Positions 10,701-22,621 of a DNA stretch of 64,000 nucleotides are shown here, in pieces. Position numbers and translations under genes: made by a program. The number at the start of each line of letters is the position of its first letter. Positions within the stretch are counted from its first letter, which is position 1. The notes beneath the pieces were generated by a model. The model was not told the origin of the DNA. It did no database searches and saw nothing but the letters and a program-made list of their open reading frames with translations. Origin of the DNA: Styela clava (taxonomy: Eukaryota > Chordata > Ascidiacea > Stolidobranchia > Styelidae); contig NC_135259.1 of assembly GCF_964204865.1 (NCBI RefSeq), positions 13,526,974 to 13,590,973 of the forward strand. Reading direction: 5' to 3'.

Positions 10701-13700
10701 ACGGTATTTTTAGGTTCAGCACCTAGTTTGCTCATAAATCAGCGGGAAATCCCGACTGAATAAAGCGATTCCATACGTCAAAAAAGTGTTCCCATGATAT
10801 AAAACGAAACAGCAAAATTATGAAGAAATACCGGTCGCCTAGAACTTGGGAGAAATTTTGGGCTATAGTTTCCTAGCGAATTCGTCCATTTTAAAGCACT
10901 CGATTGCTCCATTAGTTACGTCGAAAAACGTTCTCTCAACTACTTGAACAATCACCCAAATAGCAACAATAATTCAGCAAAATAATTCATAGGTACACTT
11001 TGTGCATACTAATCAAATCTAAAATATGAAACTATTGCTTCATTGAGTATACTGGTATTTGGGATTGTGCCTCCTTTTTTATTTAAAAATCGTAAGCTAC
11101 TCACCTCAATGCCTCTGTCTCCAGGAAGTGTAGTTACAATTGGTCGACTGAATTCAATCGTCGTATGTGTTCCATTTTGTGAAGAGCTTGCTGCGATGAC
11201 GTTCTGCTCTTCATTAACTCGGGGAACACCGTTGTTTATTGCATTTGTATCCTACCGTGAAAATTGTACAAAGTCGTTTTAAACCCATTGTCCAAGAAAG
11301 TCTGACTTTGGTCGGAAAAACTTCCATATTTTAGGTACAGTATATATATGCTCGTAGGATTGAATAATTAATTGAGTGTAAACAAAAGAAATAGCAATAT
11401 GCTTTCTCACGATAAGGTATGGCCTCATATCTCCTTCATCATAAACGCCCATTATAATGATGTCGGCATCAACCATGTTATATCCCGGTGAAATTCCAAG
11501 CCCCATCCATCCTGTTGTAGGTGCTGTCATCTGAAGGTGCAAAATTCATTGTAAACTTCGACTGAGGATGTAGAGTGAGAAAAAGTAATGTTAAATTCTC
11601 ATCCCTCTAGTAGTCTAGTGCTCTCTCGCTGTGGCTCCGGATTGACAAAACTTCTTGATTCCCAGTTCAGTGTTTGAACAGCTTGAGTAATGCTCAAATA
11701 TGTGAGCACCGAGGCCAAATGAATAATACGAATAAAGTATATGGAATGCCATATATAATGTGAAAAGAAATATATCGAATGCCTAATGTGTCTGTGAATT
11801 ATAATAATTTGCAGATGGGATATCGGGTCCCGTTGGACTTGCGAAAATTAGATGGAAAATAGAAGTGATTGCCTCAAAGAAACTACTTCCGTCGTTAAGT
11901 ATTAAATATTCGCAGTCTATTGTTAACTTTTTGCAAAGTACGGCAGGTATCAACGGGCGCCCCATTGAAAAGCTACAGGCCGAACATCTTATCCAAGGAG
12001 GCCTTATATTATCAAAATTAGCTTCGGAAATCTCAATCTGGTACAGAATAGATATATTTAAAATGCGTTTTTGAGTGGCACAATAACTTGATACTTGCCT
12101 CAAATATTATGTTTTTCTCGTCGTACACAAATGATAGGAATACTGTTCTATTTTCGTCGAGAAATAATTCTTCGAAGAAAATATTGTTTCGTTGGTGGCC
12201 ATCAGCCTGACTGTGTGTAGAATCTGTGTCGCGATGATATGGATATGGACCATGATCATAGTCATTCTCTGACCCGTGGTTGTGATCGTCGTTATTAGTT
12301 AGTTCGTGAGTATGGTCAGAATACGAACCATGACCATAGTCAGTATCTGGTTCGTGTCTGTGATCGTTGTTGTTAATTGGTTCATGAGTATGGTCGGGAT
12401 ACGAACCATGGTCATGGTTATTATCTGGTCCGTGACCATGATCGTTATTATTAACTGTTTCGTGAGTATGGTCGGGATATGGACTATGATTATGGTCATT
12501 ATCTGACCCGTGACTGCGAACGTTGCTATTAATTGGTCCGTGAGTATGATCGGGATACGGACCATGATCATTTTCATTATCTGGTCCTTGTTTGTGGTCG
12601 TTGTTATTAATTGGTCCGTGAGTATGGTCGGGATAAGGACCATGATTGTGGTCATTATCTTGTCCATGTCCGTGATCGTTGTTATTAATTGGTCCGTGAG
12701 TATGGTCGGGATACGTACCATGGTTGTGTTCATTATCTTGTCCATGTCCGTTATCGTTGTTATTAATTGGTCCGTGAGTATGCTCGGGGTACGAATCATG
12801 ACCATAGTCAGTATCTGGTCCGTGTCTGTGATCGTTGTTGTTAATTGGTTCGTGAGTATGGTCGGAATGCGGACCATTATATGGTACGTGTCTGTGATCG
12901 TTGTTATTAATTGGCCCGTGAGTATAGTCGGGATACGGTCCATGATCATGGTCATTATCTGGTACGTGGTTGTGATCGTTGTTATTAATCGGCCCGTGAG
13001 TATGGTCGGGATACGGACCATGAATATTTTCATTATCTGGTCCGTGTTTGTGGTCGTTTTTATTAATTGGTCCGTGAGTATGGTCGGGATACGGACCATG
13101 ATTGTGGTCATTATCTTGTCCGTGTCCGTGATCGTTGTTATTAATTGGTCCGTGAGTATGGTCAGGATATTGAACATGATTATGGCTATTATCTGGTCCG
13201 TGTCCGTGATCGTTGTTATGAATTGGTCCTTGAGTATGCTCGGGATACGGACCGTGATCATGGTCATTATCTGGTCCGTGATGGTGGTCTGAGTATTCTC
13301 CTTGATCGTGGCCAGGATCAGTTTCTTGATCATTGTTCACTGTAACATATGATAAAAGAAACAAATATTAAATGATGCATAAATCCTCATCAAAACCAAA
13401 AAAGTTTGATTATTTTGAAATCAAAATCTACTAACTTACTTTTTGATGTATCTTTGAGCAGGTTAATTGCTATGATTCCTGTAAAAGTATTGATTTAAAT
13501 TAAATATTATTTTACATTTCTAATTATGTCTAAGATTTTTCAGGTAATCATCGACGAAAGAAAAAATTCTCATTTTAGCAGACCGCGTATGTGAGAGATT
13601 TCACCCCAGTTTGGTTGTTGTCTGTTGCTATATTACTCGAGGAATATTTTGGTGAATACGCTTTATATATATGTACATACAACCTCTTATATATAAGAAG

Positions 13701-16700
13701 TTACGATTCTTGAAAGATCCATAATTTTTGCGTTTCTGTATTGTCTATCAAATTTATGACACCCGGGGGAGGTGATGAGAATAGGGTTCCCTAAGTCAAC
13801 GTAGTTAAGTGTAATGCTTTAATAGTTATGGCGAAAGGTAGACTATTATTTCATGACACAGTTATGTGATTACGTGAAAGAAAATAGACTCGAAACTAGT
13901 AGAGATTTATCATGTACGGCAATTTTTTGAATCCTTGTCGCAATGGTAACAGCTTGTCAAATAGAATTAACCAGAGAAGTCACGAGTCGAAAGATTATTT
14001 AATTTTACCATTAGCTTTCCTCCCCCGTTAAATGGAATGGAAATACTTACCTCTCTCGGTACGCGTAAAATCAATGTTGTTTGGTGTAGTGATATCTCTA
14101 TATCCAAACGCCCACACGACGTTCAAAGGTCCCTTCTGAATATGAAATACATTTTAGTTATAAAAATGGCAAATTCATTAAAAAAATAGTAGGTGATACG
14201 ACCTCTGAGTATACTAATATACCTCATAGCAATAAATTTTTGACAGTGTCGGGAGTAGCTTCACTATATAATATTTGAAGTAGCTTGGGGCCAGGAGAGC
14301 ATAATTTCATACCGTAATTGCTGCATCGTAATCGTCTCCAGTCTTAAGCTTTCTCCTCATTAAAATCTTTGTTTTCAATCCATATTCCGAAGCTTCAAGA
14401 ACGTCTATGTCTTGTTGTTCGTCTAGCGAAGGTGGCTTAGATGGTTCTACATGCATATCCTGAGTTATAGCAGAACCAGAATGAATCAGATATCAGTAAA
14501 TTGTTGCTAGTATATATGACGAATATTGAATGAGGTTACATTGATCCAGCACTCAGTCTTTTCCTTATCATACCAACATTTATTCAACCAAAGAAATTCC
14601 AAGCAAATTGCTCCATATCGTTTCGAAAAAAAAAATATTTAGTATTATAAGCAAATAAGCAGGTTATTATAATCAACTCGAGAATACATTGAAATAATAT
14701 TATATTCATACAAATGCATAATTCTCTCCAGATCCATTTACTCCGGCTATGAATAAATCTTGAATATTTTTTCCACTTTCTGAAGATAAACCAAGCCCAA
14801 TCCAGCCAGACGTGGGCGCTGTGAACTGTTTAATACAAACGACAGCGTTAATTGTGAGAAAGCGATTGTATTCTGAAATTTACCAACATCAGAGAGTTGA
14901 TTAATACTTCGATGTAGATATATATTTAGTTGGCGTTCAGGCAACATTACGATCCGCTGATCGTTCACCGAGAGCTGCCCTATTGGTATATGTTTGATTT
15001 ATTGTCATACTGGCAAAGCATCGACATTTTAGGCAAACTCGGTGCTCAGCCGAACCTTTACCGGTATTGATGCGCGACCTTTGGGCAAGCCAGGCCTATT
15101 TTTTCAGCCAGAATTAAAAAATGAAGAAGGGAATGAAAAAATAACGCGATCAAGCAAAATATTTTACATTTTGTTCTATTTTCGCAGAAATAAAAGTTGC
15201 CATTCAGATATAAATATGAAAAAATCGCCTTAAAGAGGGTCCGCTGGTCGCACTCAAGATTCATAAATGGCCTAATTAAGTGTGGATGAACTGACTGTTC
15301 CATGTACACTGTCATAGCTCTCCGACGCGCGTTATTTGCTCTGGCCATGACGCCTCTAATAATGCGCAAAATTGCAAAGACTAGTTAGATGTAAAGCGTG
15401 TAGTTTACAGGAATTAACAGGTATGAGATGTATATATGAGATTGGGATATATTGAAGCTCGAACAAGTCAAGTCAAGTTTATTTTTTCCAACCAGTAAAA
15501 AACAAAACAAAAAACACATGCAAAAATATATAGAAAAAATGATATTTAAATTACTGGGGAAGGGAAGCCGCGGGGAACCAAAACTGGTTATCGAGCTGCG
15601 ACACCCAAGGTTCTAACACCTAGTTTGACAGATCGGGGAGAAGAGTTTCAACGAATAGATACCATATAAATTTTACTAAATAGCTAACTAATTGCAATTG
15701 TTATATATTATTACTAAAAATTACCGTGCATTAAATGTGCCATAATAGCAGCGAATAACGCGGGATTTCCCGTTTGCATAGACGTAGCTGTAGCGAAATG
15801 TTGTTCTGTAGAATAACTGGGGAATTTTGAAGGTGACCTGATCACAACGTGGTTGTGCTATGAAGCGATATAGCAATGGACACCGATCAGGTAAATAAAT
15901 AAAGTGAAATTAGCACGCTGGATGTTGAAATAAATATTCACCATTGGTGTCCTGACGCGTTATCTCAGTACCGGTACCGTACTGCTTGTAAGCTAACAAG
16001 AAAAATATTAGGAACAAATGTAAATGATTTGATACTGTCAGACTGTGATAAGAATAGGCCTAGGCCTACAATGAAAAAACAATATTGACATTTGTTGAGG
16101 TGAAAATAACTGTTGGTATAAAATCACTAGACTATGGAGTCCTTCAATGATAGAAATATCTGAATATAGGAAGCACTGTGATAGGAATACTCCATTGCTT
16201 AAACTGGTAAATTGATGTTAACTAATACTAAAATATGAAACATAATTTGTAATACTTTTTCATGTAACATAGCACAATTAATAGTTTTTGTCCATCCTAA
16301 AGTATATATTAAGACACTAAATGTCTTTTTAGATTTGATTTGAATATCTGGTGGGACATGCTTTTTAACTCACTTGGTAAATTGTTCCACATTTACGCTC
16401 CAGTGTACTTTAGGCAATTTTGGGTTATGGAATGTGACAAACGACGTAAATAAAAAGAGTGTGTGGAGGCTGATCTTGTGTTATGTGTGTGTATAGTACT
16501 TTGTCGTATAAAATAACCATCAAAAGCACTTGGTAGACAATGGTTGTGATATTTGTGCATAAGCTTGCAGATCTCCAATTTATAAATATCTGCAAGCTTT
16601 AAAACATTAATTTTGTTATAAATTATGTTAAGATTTATGCGAGCAGACGAACGATAAAGGATTTTAACCGCCCTGTTCTGAAGTACATTGATTCGATGCA

Positions 16701-19700
16701 AAATTGATTGAGATGTGGATCCCCAAGCTACAATAGCATATTGGATATATGTTTGAAAAATGACAATGAAGTCTTCTGGTTAATATTTTTGGCTATGATT
16801 GCATTGGGTGATTTTTTTAACTGAAATAATAATAACAGAGTTGAATGTTGTGACTAAAGCATCATAGAAATACTGTATTGCTTCGCAAAAATTATTTTAT
16901 CGGTTGGAATACTACTGTTAGTCAAATTGCGTCTTGTTGCACCGAATGTACTGTTGACCATGAATTAGGAAATCTAAAAATACATTTTATGTAAAAAAGC
17001 CAACGACCTTAAGACGACTATCCAAGTCAATAAAAGGATGAAGATATAAAAAATACCATACAATCAACAAAAAACAGACGAATAAAAGCTTGATATTTGT
17101 TCGCGAGGTTTGCTTGGTTGTATTAACCTATCTTTTATACTAATAGTAAACCCTTCGACCATGGAGAAAGCACTCGCTAAGCACGCTCAATAGCGGAGGC
17201 GTAACTGATCTTTTTTGCACAGGACCAATGAAAGCTTTAAATTGGCTACAAAAAGATCATAATTTAGAAAAATTATAGTCCAAAATATCGCATCAAGAAA
17301 CAAATACCTCGAAGTATATATATTCTTCGTTTGACGCCCATCTTAGTTCCACGTCTCCTCGTTGTCCTAACGACATTGACGCAAATTCCTTCGGGATCAA
17401 ATCGTTATCTATGTAAATAATAGTTTTCTTAGTTATCTTATTCTGAATTCAAGGTTGTGAAGTTAGTAATTGACAATTAGCGGAAAATAATGTATTTAAC
17501 GTGTGCGATACCTTACCTTTCTGCCTTTGAAAAAAGTTGATCTTTTTGTGGCCTGTAATAGAGAACGTGGATATAGAATTTAATGTTAAAAAATTATCAT
17601 AAATGAGACCCGGATAAAAACAAAAGTAATTTCAAGCTTGTGCTTCAAAAATATTGGAGCATTGTAACATACAAATGAGAGTAAATCAGAGCTTACCCGT
17701 TTTTCTTGGACGAAAAAAACAATTTTTAATCACAAACTCTTTGGTATTTATTCCCAAACTATTTTATAACTTTTTTGAGTCCGACCAACGAATTATATTC
17801 GAATATACACTAAATGCCTTAAAATTTAGTTTTTCTTCTCTAAAGTGGGTTTTTTATTTATGAATCTGAGTTATGTTTCAAGTACTCAAGCAATTAAATG
17901 CACGTCGAATTTATCAATATTAAAACTATCGATGCATCCATATAAAATTTTTTTTAAATTTATGTACCTCGTCTATTAAAATGATAGTTGACAGAACGCG
18001 GAACTTCAACCATATCGTGTAATCCATATGCCCATATCACGAACGTATCTGCGTTCTAAAACATACTTAAAGTAATTAAATAGGTGAAAAATCAGGAGAA
18101 AGATATGCATGTTAAACTTGATTAAATTTCGCAATGTGCGAGAGAATTGCTGGACTCTTCGCCGTCGTAGGGTGGTTTAAGTAAGCACTGGTCGATTACG
18201 GCCTTATTCAACTATCAAGTCAATGCATCTGAAACAAATAACTGTTTAACTATTTCTAAAACCGACTTAGACTGGCAACAGAATGAGAGGCCGAAGTTCG
18301 TTAAGTCCTGCTGTGATAGATATGAAAATTTTCCTATCCTGTAAATGTTATTATAAAAACAAAGCCAAATAGGAATTCTCGCGTAGGTAAGTCGCTGTTT
18401 TTGCTGCGTATTCGCCTAAAGATGAGGTTGGGTATTATTCGTTCTTCTATCTCGCTTTATAATGTTTCCAAAGCTTCAAATTACGATTTTTTATGGGAGA
18501 ATTCGCTCAGAGCTATAAGTTGCACACAGTCACGCAAAAGGAAGGGAACTAGTTATAAGTAGGAAATGTTAGATGATACATTCTCGTTTTTTTTATGATG
18601 GGTGATAACTATTTAAAAATAGTTGGTGTTTTAAAGGAGTATCATTTGAATACATTTTATTTACGACATACTAACTTCAATCGTTCTATCGTCTGAATCC
18701 CAACTGATGAGAGATCTTTTGAATTGTACTGTGGTGTGAGTATCGTTCTCTTCGTGCTTCAATATTTCAACGTTTTGATGTTTGTCAATATGAGGAAGAA
18801 TATTGGACATTCCGTAACAATCCTATGAGGGCATGTAGAATAATATATTAATAGATGACTACCACAAGTGATAGCTTAAATGTATGTATTATTTATCGTT
18901 TATAGGAAAACGGTGCTTTGCCACGCTAAAAATAATTAAGTAGAAATTTGCCGCCTTCCGATAGTGTGCTGAAATAAATTTTGGCGCCATCTATTTCCGT
19001 TTACTATATAGCTTAAAGAATTAATAACGTCGTGTGAGCGAAGCGTAATAAGTTATTGGCATTATAAATATAAATGATATACTCACGAATAAATGCGGTG
19101 AGCCATTTCTATCAACCCATGTTAGTATAATGTCAGAGTTTTTCATGCTTTTATCAGGAGCAAATCCGAGACCAACCCAACCGCGGGTTTCCACAGTCAT
19201 CTAGAAATTAGAATTTAACGATAAAAAATATTCTACCAGGCTCTGGAATAAACGTGTTACAGTGACCAAACATGAGAAATTGTTGAAGAATGGATAGTAC
19301 TTTGCCAAAAAGCAAGGGAATTAAATAATTTCTCCTGAATATTCATTCACAATTTGCGAGCTTGCATGACTGTATTACATAACATTATGTAATCTAGAAT
19401 AGGCGATAAATATCCAATTAACCTCAAATACGATATCTCTTTGTTCAATTCTCCATTGAAGAACAACTTTATCGTCCTTGTCCAGTGTTATTTGATGCTG
19501 AAATGCTTCATCTGTATTGAAATATTCTTTATAAAAAATGTCAAGCCCAAACGTAACTATTTTCACTTGAAATGTCGATGTTATATTTAACTTTAAAATT
19601 TTGCACCGTCTTTATATATCAATCAAACTCATGAACATTGCTTAGTAACTAAATTTGACTACTTACCAGTACGTTTATCTAGGACTTCATCCGGAATAAA

Positions 19701-22621
19701 TGATATTGTCGTGTATCCTGAAAAATAAATTAATATATTCCTGGGGATTATAACTAAGTACAAGAAAGATAATTACATGGTGCATCGACATAACACAAAC
19801 TCATACAGACTTTCTTCAGCTGGGCTCGGTTTAGGCTCTGGGATTAAGTTTTAGAAGTAATTTATTTCTCAAAATCATTTGAATATTCAATATCAAAGTA
19901 AGTACAGGTCGTCAACAAGTATGAGATATACTACATTGGATATGGTATCGGTAGCCCCATATCCCCTCTACGGAGTAGGCCATTTAAATAGCGAATGAGA
20001 ACATATATCCATAACTATTCCAACATTTTCAATTCCGGAACGCTCGAGTTAGGGATGTTGGTTCCGGACGTACTATTGAAAAACTCAATTTAAATGTCTA
20101 TTGACTAAATTTGCACATGAATAGAAAGTTATCTTTGAAGTCAGCAAAATCTGTGCTAGGGTCACTCCCCCTTACTCCTCAATGATGTCGTAAATTTAAA
20201 AAATAAGAATCGCGAAATTAATATAAGCATATGCTAGTATGCAAATGTGTTCATCAAATCCTTCTTGAGCAGACACCTCACCTTAGTCATTGAAAAATAC
20301 ATCCTACGCGGAAATATTTATCATGAGAAATGGTCACTATAGCCTGAATTCGCATTTTTAATAGTTCAGGTCTTGTTCGTTCTGCGTGCAATGGCTTTCA
20401 AATGACTAAAGTTTATTACAAGCGTTAGTGTACAAGCGTTGAGTCACATATTGATTTATTGATATCATAGATAAGCTAATAAATAAATACCAGTTGACAC
20501 AAGGCATACCTCTGTTTTCTCCGTGGTAATCTTTGCTGCCTATGGCGTCACCTAGGTCTTCAATTCCATATGCCCAAATCACTCCCATTTCTCCGACCTA
20601 CAAAAATGTTTTATTTTAGTGTTTGAAATGTTTTTTTGTCTGCCTTCAGAGAAATTAACATACGCGGAAATTAACAGAGATTTGAAATTGTGCCTTTATA
20701 GCCACGTCATTGCTTATTCATTGTTTAATATTTTTAATGAGGTCACAATAGGCCGCGTCACACGTAACAGTGTTTGATTTTTACGTGGGACGTTCTCTTA
20801 GAATACATGTTTCTAGATCAGACCGCTTTGCCCGTACCAGTGTACGGACAATTATAAAATGTCGGCAAAAGTCACGAATTAGCTAAGTTTAGGTACCGCT
20901 TAAAATTAGGACCGAGGGAGTGTTTGATCTTGATAAAATATATTGTGGATATACCTGAATTGTTCTATCGTCTCGCGAATCATTCGATGTAATATTTCGC
21001 CTGAATATCACAATGGTATGTCCGTTTTCTTCTCTACCTTCTAATAGTTGAACGTCCTGACTTTCATCGATATACAAGACACCGTTTTGTATCGCATGAG
21101 CATCCTGTGGTAAAAAAAAATTTAAAAATTGGGATTCTGTATGATTACTTGATAATTGAATTGATATTTAATTATTTTTTTCGTTGTAGTATATTGGGCT
21201 TATCGTTAAGAATTGAAATATCAATGATGGCGTGTGTTCTCATTTTTATCGAACAATAATTTTAGAGTTATATATTTTTAATCAGTTTGTTCATAATTAT
21301 AGTGCTATCTAAAATTTAACTTGATTTCAAAAATAGAAATACCACAAACAGGAAATGTTTAATTCAAGAAATGTTTAATTCAAAAATATATATTAGATCT
21401 GTAATTATAGATTTGAATAAGTTTTACTTAGTATTGACTATTGAGTAATAAATATCCTTTAAAATAGTTACAGGCAATGCAAATTATAGGCCTCGGGTAA
21501 TAAATCTATTCGAGTTTATAGAATACAAACAAAGCGTACCAAACACCGCGCCGTTCTTACGTTTTCTATATCAGGATGAAACTTTCGAGATTGGGGAATT
21601 TCCATTTGACGCCCATGCAACAATGAAATGTAATTTGATGTTTGAGCAGTTTTTCGAATTACCGCTCGGCTGGGTATGATTTGACACATAGTCCGAGCGG
21701 GCGTTACCAGCACTCATCGGATACGCGAACAAAGCACGTTTTTTTTCCAAAGTTCTCTTTTCAAAAATACGAGACTGAAAATATCCGTTCTTACCTTCAC
21801 GTATGGATTTCCTTCATTTGTTACGCCGCCTATAATAATATCAGCATCCTCCATACTTTTCGTATGCTTTGACGGTGCAAATCCAATTCCGACCCATCCT
21901 AGTGTGGGGGCTTCAAGCTAAAAGATAGAAGAATTTTTGTAAATACCATTACGGGAATTGTACTTTTGGTCATAGGTCTATCCCTTTGCTAAAGTGCTCA
22001 AGGTGTTGTAAAAAAATCGCCATTCTCCACAACTACAACGAATTTATTTCAAATGTTTGCGAAAGGCCCAGTACTCTTAGTTTTATTTATTTGTTATGCC
22101 TACATGACCCTAATTTTGAGCCCAAATTTCTCTGTTTTAACTCAATTTATGGGAAAACTGTTTTGGTGATATGTTCAGGAATTGTTTATTATACACTAAA
22201 ATATAAAGTATACTTTTATGCACCACATAGTAAGAAATAAAATGTATATATATATTGTCTTAATCGTCATTCGAATACCTGGTTCAATAATTCAAATGTT
22301 TGATAGAATAGCGATATACTTACCGTACATTCGTTTTAGCTGTTGTCTTTTTATTACCAAAATAATCTGGACTTTTATTGACAATTAACCATCTTAATCT
22401 CTTAGCGTCGAGATAACTGAAACAATCATATTAAATTTTTGACTTACTTTGATTATAATTGAAGAAATTTCCACATTCCATTCTATTTTAACTTCTTTGG
22501 CTTGGACCATCGAACCGTGACCATTCTTATCGTTACCATCGTTATCGTTTTGATTGCACGAATTTAATGTCGCTAATGACATGATTATAAAAAAATTGAT
22601 AATTTTTTGCAATTTTTCCAT
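5878..22621 (-). CDS. Secreted hexa-DOMON protein with two histidine-rich repeat regions
   Basis: Translation starts at ATG 22621-22619 with a signal-peptide-like N-terminus (FFIIMSLATLNS). Inferred exons, 5' to 3': 22621-22448, 21917-21795, 21104-20955, 20597-20510, 19717-19667, 19511-19423, 19200-19087, 18822-18676, 18055-17968, 17552-17517, 17408-17308, 14825-14712, 14459-14313, 14135-14051, 13478-13440, 13339-12099, 11530-11411, 11251-11105, 10530-10443, 10084-10055, 9950-9927, 9732-9626, 9550-9440, 9304-9155, 8023-7936, 7757-7009, 6860-6750, 6444-6298, 6218-6131, and a weak terminal exon 5942-5878. All phases agree and the sum is divisible by three (about 1,603 residues). Six DOMON domains of the dopamine beta-hydroxylase type are seen (GW.G.GF, AD..., D.....P..D, V.F.R, WA[YF]G, YH..NRG). 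No copper monooxygenase, transmembrane or GPI segment was found. DOMON domains in other proteins bind heme, sugars or catechol-type ligands. Secretion is inferred; the ligand is unknown. Confidence 0.85.
7180..7720 (-). repeat. HTHS-type histidine/aspartate-rich coding repeat
   Basis: Irregular units of about 8-14 residues carry HTHSD, HTHSG or HIHSG cores separated by D/G/N-rich spacers. The unit differs from the 26-residue repeat in front of DOMON 4, so the two arrays probably expanded separately while occupying the same place in the module (between the linker and the first DOMON strand). Confidence 0.88.
7936..10084 (-). CDS. DOMON 5 (exons 20-25)
   Basis: Two tiny linker exons (10084-10055 and 9950-9927, both entered and left in phase 1) precede 9732-9626 (KVILQWHSM, MFFQ), 9550-9440 (GWIGFGFTPGHSM, GADISL), 9304-9155 (DMYGIKNGVPMLD, KTVVMLMRQ) and 8023-7936 (NIIWAFG, YHGSNRG). 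The intron between the last two exons holds a fold-back element. Confidence 0.83.
8169..8387. mobile_element. Fold-back (MITE-like) element in a DOMON intron
   Basis: The left arm begins GAAGTATGCGAACCAAGATG and the right arm ends with its reverse complement at 8387. Both arms also carry the inverted CCTAACCCTAACC / GGTTAGGGTTAGG segment. Arms of roughly 90 bases face each other across a short centre. No transposase is encoded, so it is non-autonomous. It lies between exons 9304-9155 and 8023-7936. Confidence 0.8.
10443..13478 (-). CDS. Histidine-rich repeat exon and DOMON 4 (exons 15-19)
   Basis: A 39-nt linker exon (13478-13440) leads to a 1,241-nt exon (13339-12099). That exon encodes about 14 tandem 26-residue histidine-rich units, a non-repetitive stretch, and the first DOMON strand (TVFLSFVYDEKNIIFE). 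It ends at a GC donor (GAG|GCAAGT) instead of GT, at the position where the other modules end in GAG|GT. The rest of the domain lies in 11530-11411 (GWMGLGISPGYNM, DADIIIMGV), 11251-11105 (THTTIEFSRP) and 10530-10443 (IIWAYG, YHFRNRG). Confidence 0.85.
12240..13290 (-). repeat. 78-bp coding tandem repeat (26-residue histidine-rich unit)
   Basis: About 13-14 units follow the pattern H-G-H-G-P-D-N-D-H-N-H-G, then P-Y-P-D-H-T-H-G-P-I, then N-N-N-D. One unit is shortened (around 12,860-12,890) and the last unit is degenerate. Each unit has about 5-6 histidines in HxH spacing, plus aspartates. Because 78 is divisible by three, other frames and the opposite strand also stay open over the array; those long open frames are by-products. 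HxH-rich arrays in other proteins bind zinc, copper, nickel or heme; which metal applies here is not shown. Confidence 0.92.
14051..17552 (-). CDS. DOMON 3 (exons 10-14)
   Basis: Linker exon 17552-17517, first-strand exon 17408-17308 (VELRWASNEEYIYFE), then a 2.5-kb intron holding a non-LTR retrotransposon remnant, then 14825-14712 (APTSGWIGLGLSSES), 14459-14313 (SLDEQQDIDVL, KTKILMRR) and 14135-14051 (NVVWAFG, TERG). This is the most diverged module: the AD motif in the second exon reads QDLFIAGV and the closing YH..NRG motif is reduced. Confidence 0.82.
15464..16785 (-). mobile_element. Non-LTR retrotransposon 3' remnant
   Basis: Reading the minus strand from about 16,785, one frame encodes the region after the reverse transcriptase palm that is typical of LINEs of the CR1/L2 type: IQYAIVAWGSTSQSIL, LQNRAVKIL, VLKLADIYKLEICKLMHKYH and IHTHNTRSA, then a stop in place of a V/K codon, then MWNNLPSELK. 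The frame ends near 16,314. A 3' untranslated stretch follows, and the likely 3' end near 15,464-15,485 reads AATAAACTTGACTTGACTTG, a short tandem tail typical of such elements. It is truncated at its 5' end, has at least one in-frame stop, and sits inside the DOMON 3 intron. Confidence 0.8.
17968..19717 (-). CDS. DOMON 2 (exons 5-9)
   Basis: A 51-nt linker exon (19717-19667) is followed by the domain start in 19511-19423 (KVVLQWRIEQRDIVFE), then 19200-19087 (RGWVGLGFAPDKSM, NSDIILTWV), 18822-18676 (DCYGMSN, HIDKHQNV, TTVQFKR, DDRTIE) and 18055-17968 (VIWAYG, YHFNRRG). It keeps the D-x-Y-G signature of dopamine beta-hydroxylase-type DOMON domains. The linker and first-strand exons have a decayed duplicate at 53,092-53,389. 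Confidence 0.85.
18137..18352 (+). repeat. 5'-truncated SINE copy
   Basis: This matches the body and tail of the SINE at 3,982-4,325 (GGACTCTTCGCCGTCG, then GGTCGATTACGGCC, then a CCTATCCT end) but lacks the tRNA-like promoter. It lies in the intron between DOMON 2 exons 18822-18676 and 18055-17968. Confidence 0.75.
20510..22621 (-). CDS. Signal peptide and DOMON 1 (exons 1-4)
   Basis: Exon 1 (22621-22448) encodes the hydrophobic leader, an N/D/G-rich linker and the first DOMON strand (KIEWNVEISSIIIK), ending at a GTAAGT donor. Exon 2 (21917-21795) carries APTLGWVGIGFAPS and MEDADIIIGGV. Exon 3 (21104-20955) carries DAHAIQNG, IDESQDV, TIVIFRR and DDRTI. Exon 4 (20597-20510) carries GVIWAYG and YHGENRG. 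Introns between exons 1-2-3-4 are phase 0 and the intron leaving the module is phase 1. This layout recurs in all later modules. Confidence 0.88.

Noticed and set aside
12240..13290. CRISPR-like array
   Set aside because: The 78-bp units are contiguous coding repeats without spacers, in a eukaryotic gene.
12299..13333. Long open frames on both strands over the histidine repeat (up to 344 codons)
   Set aside because: The 78-bp unit is a multiple of three, so stop-free frames repeat along the array. Only the histidine frame connects by splice sites to the DOMON exons.
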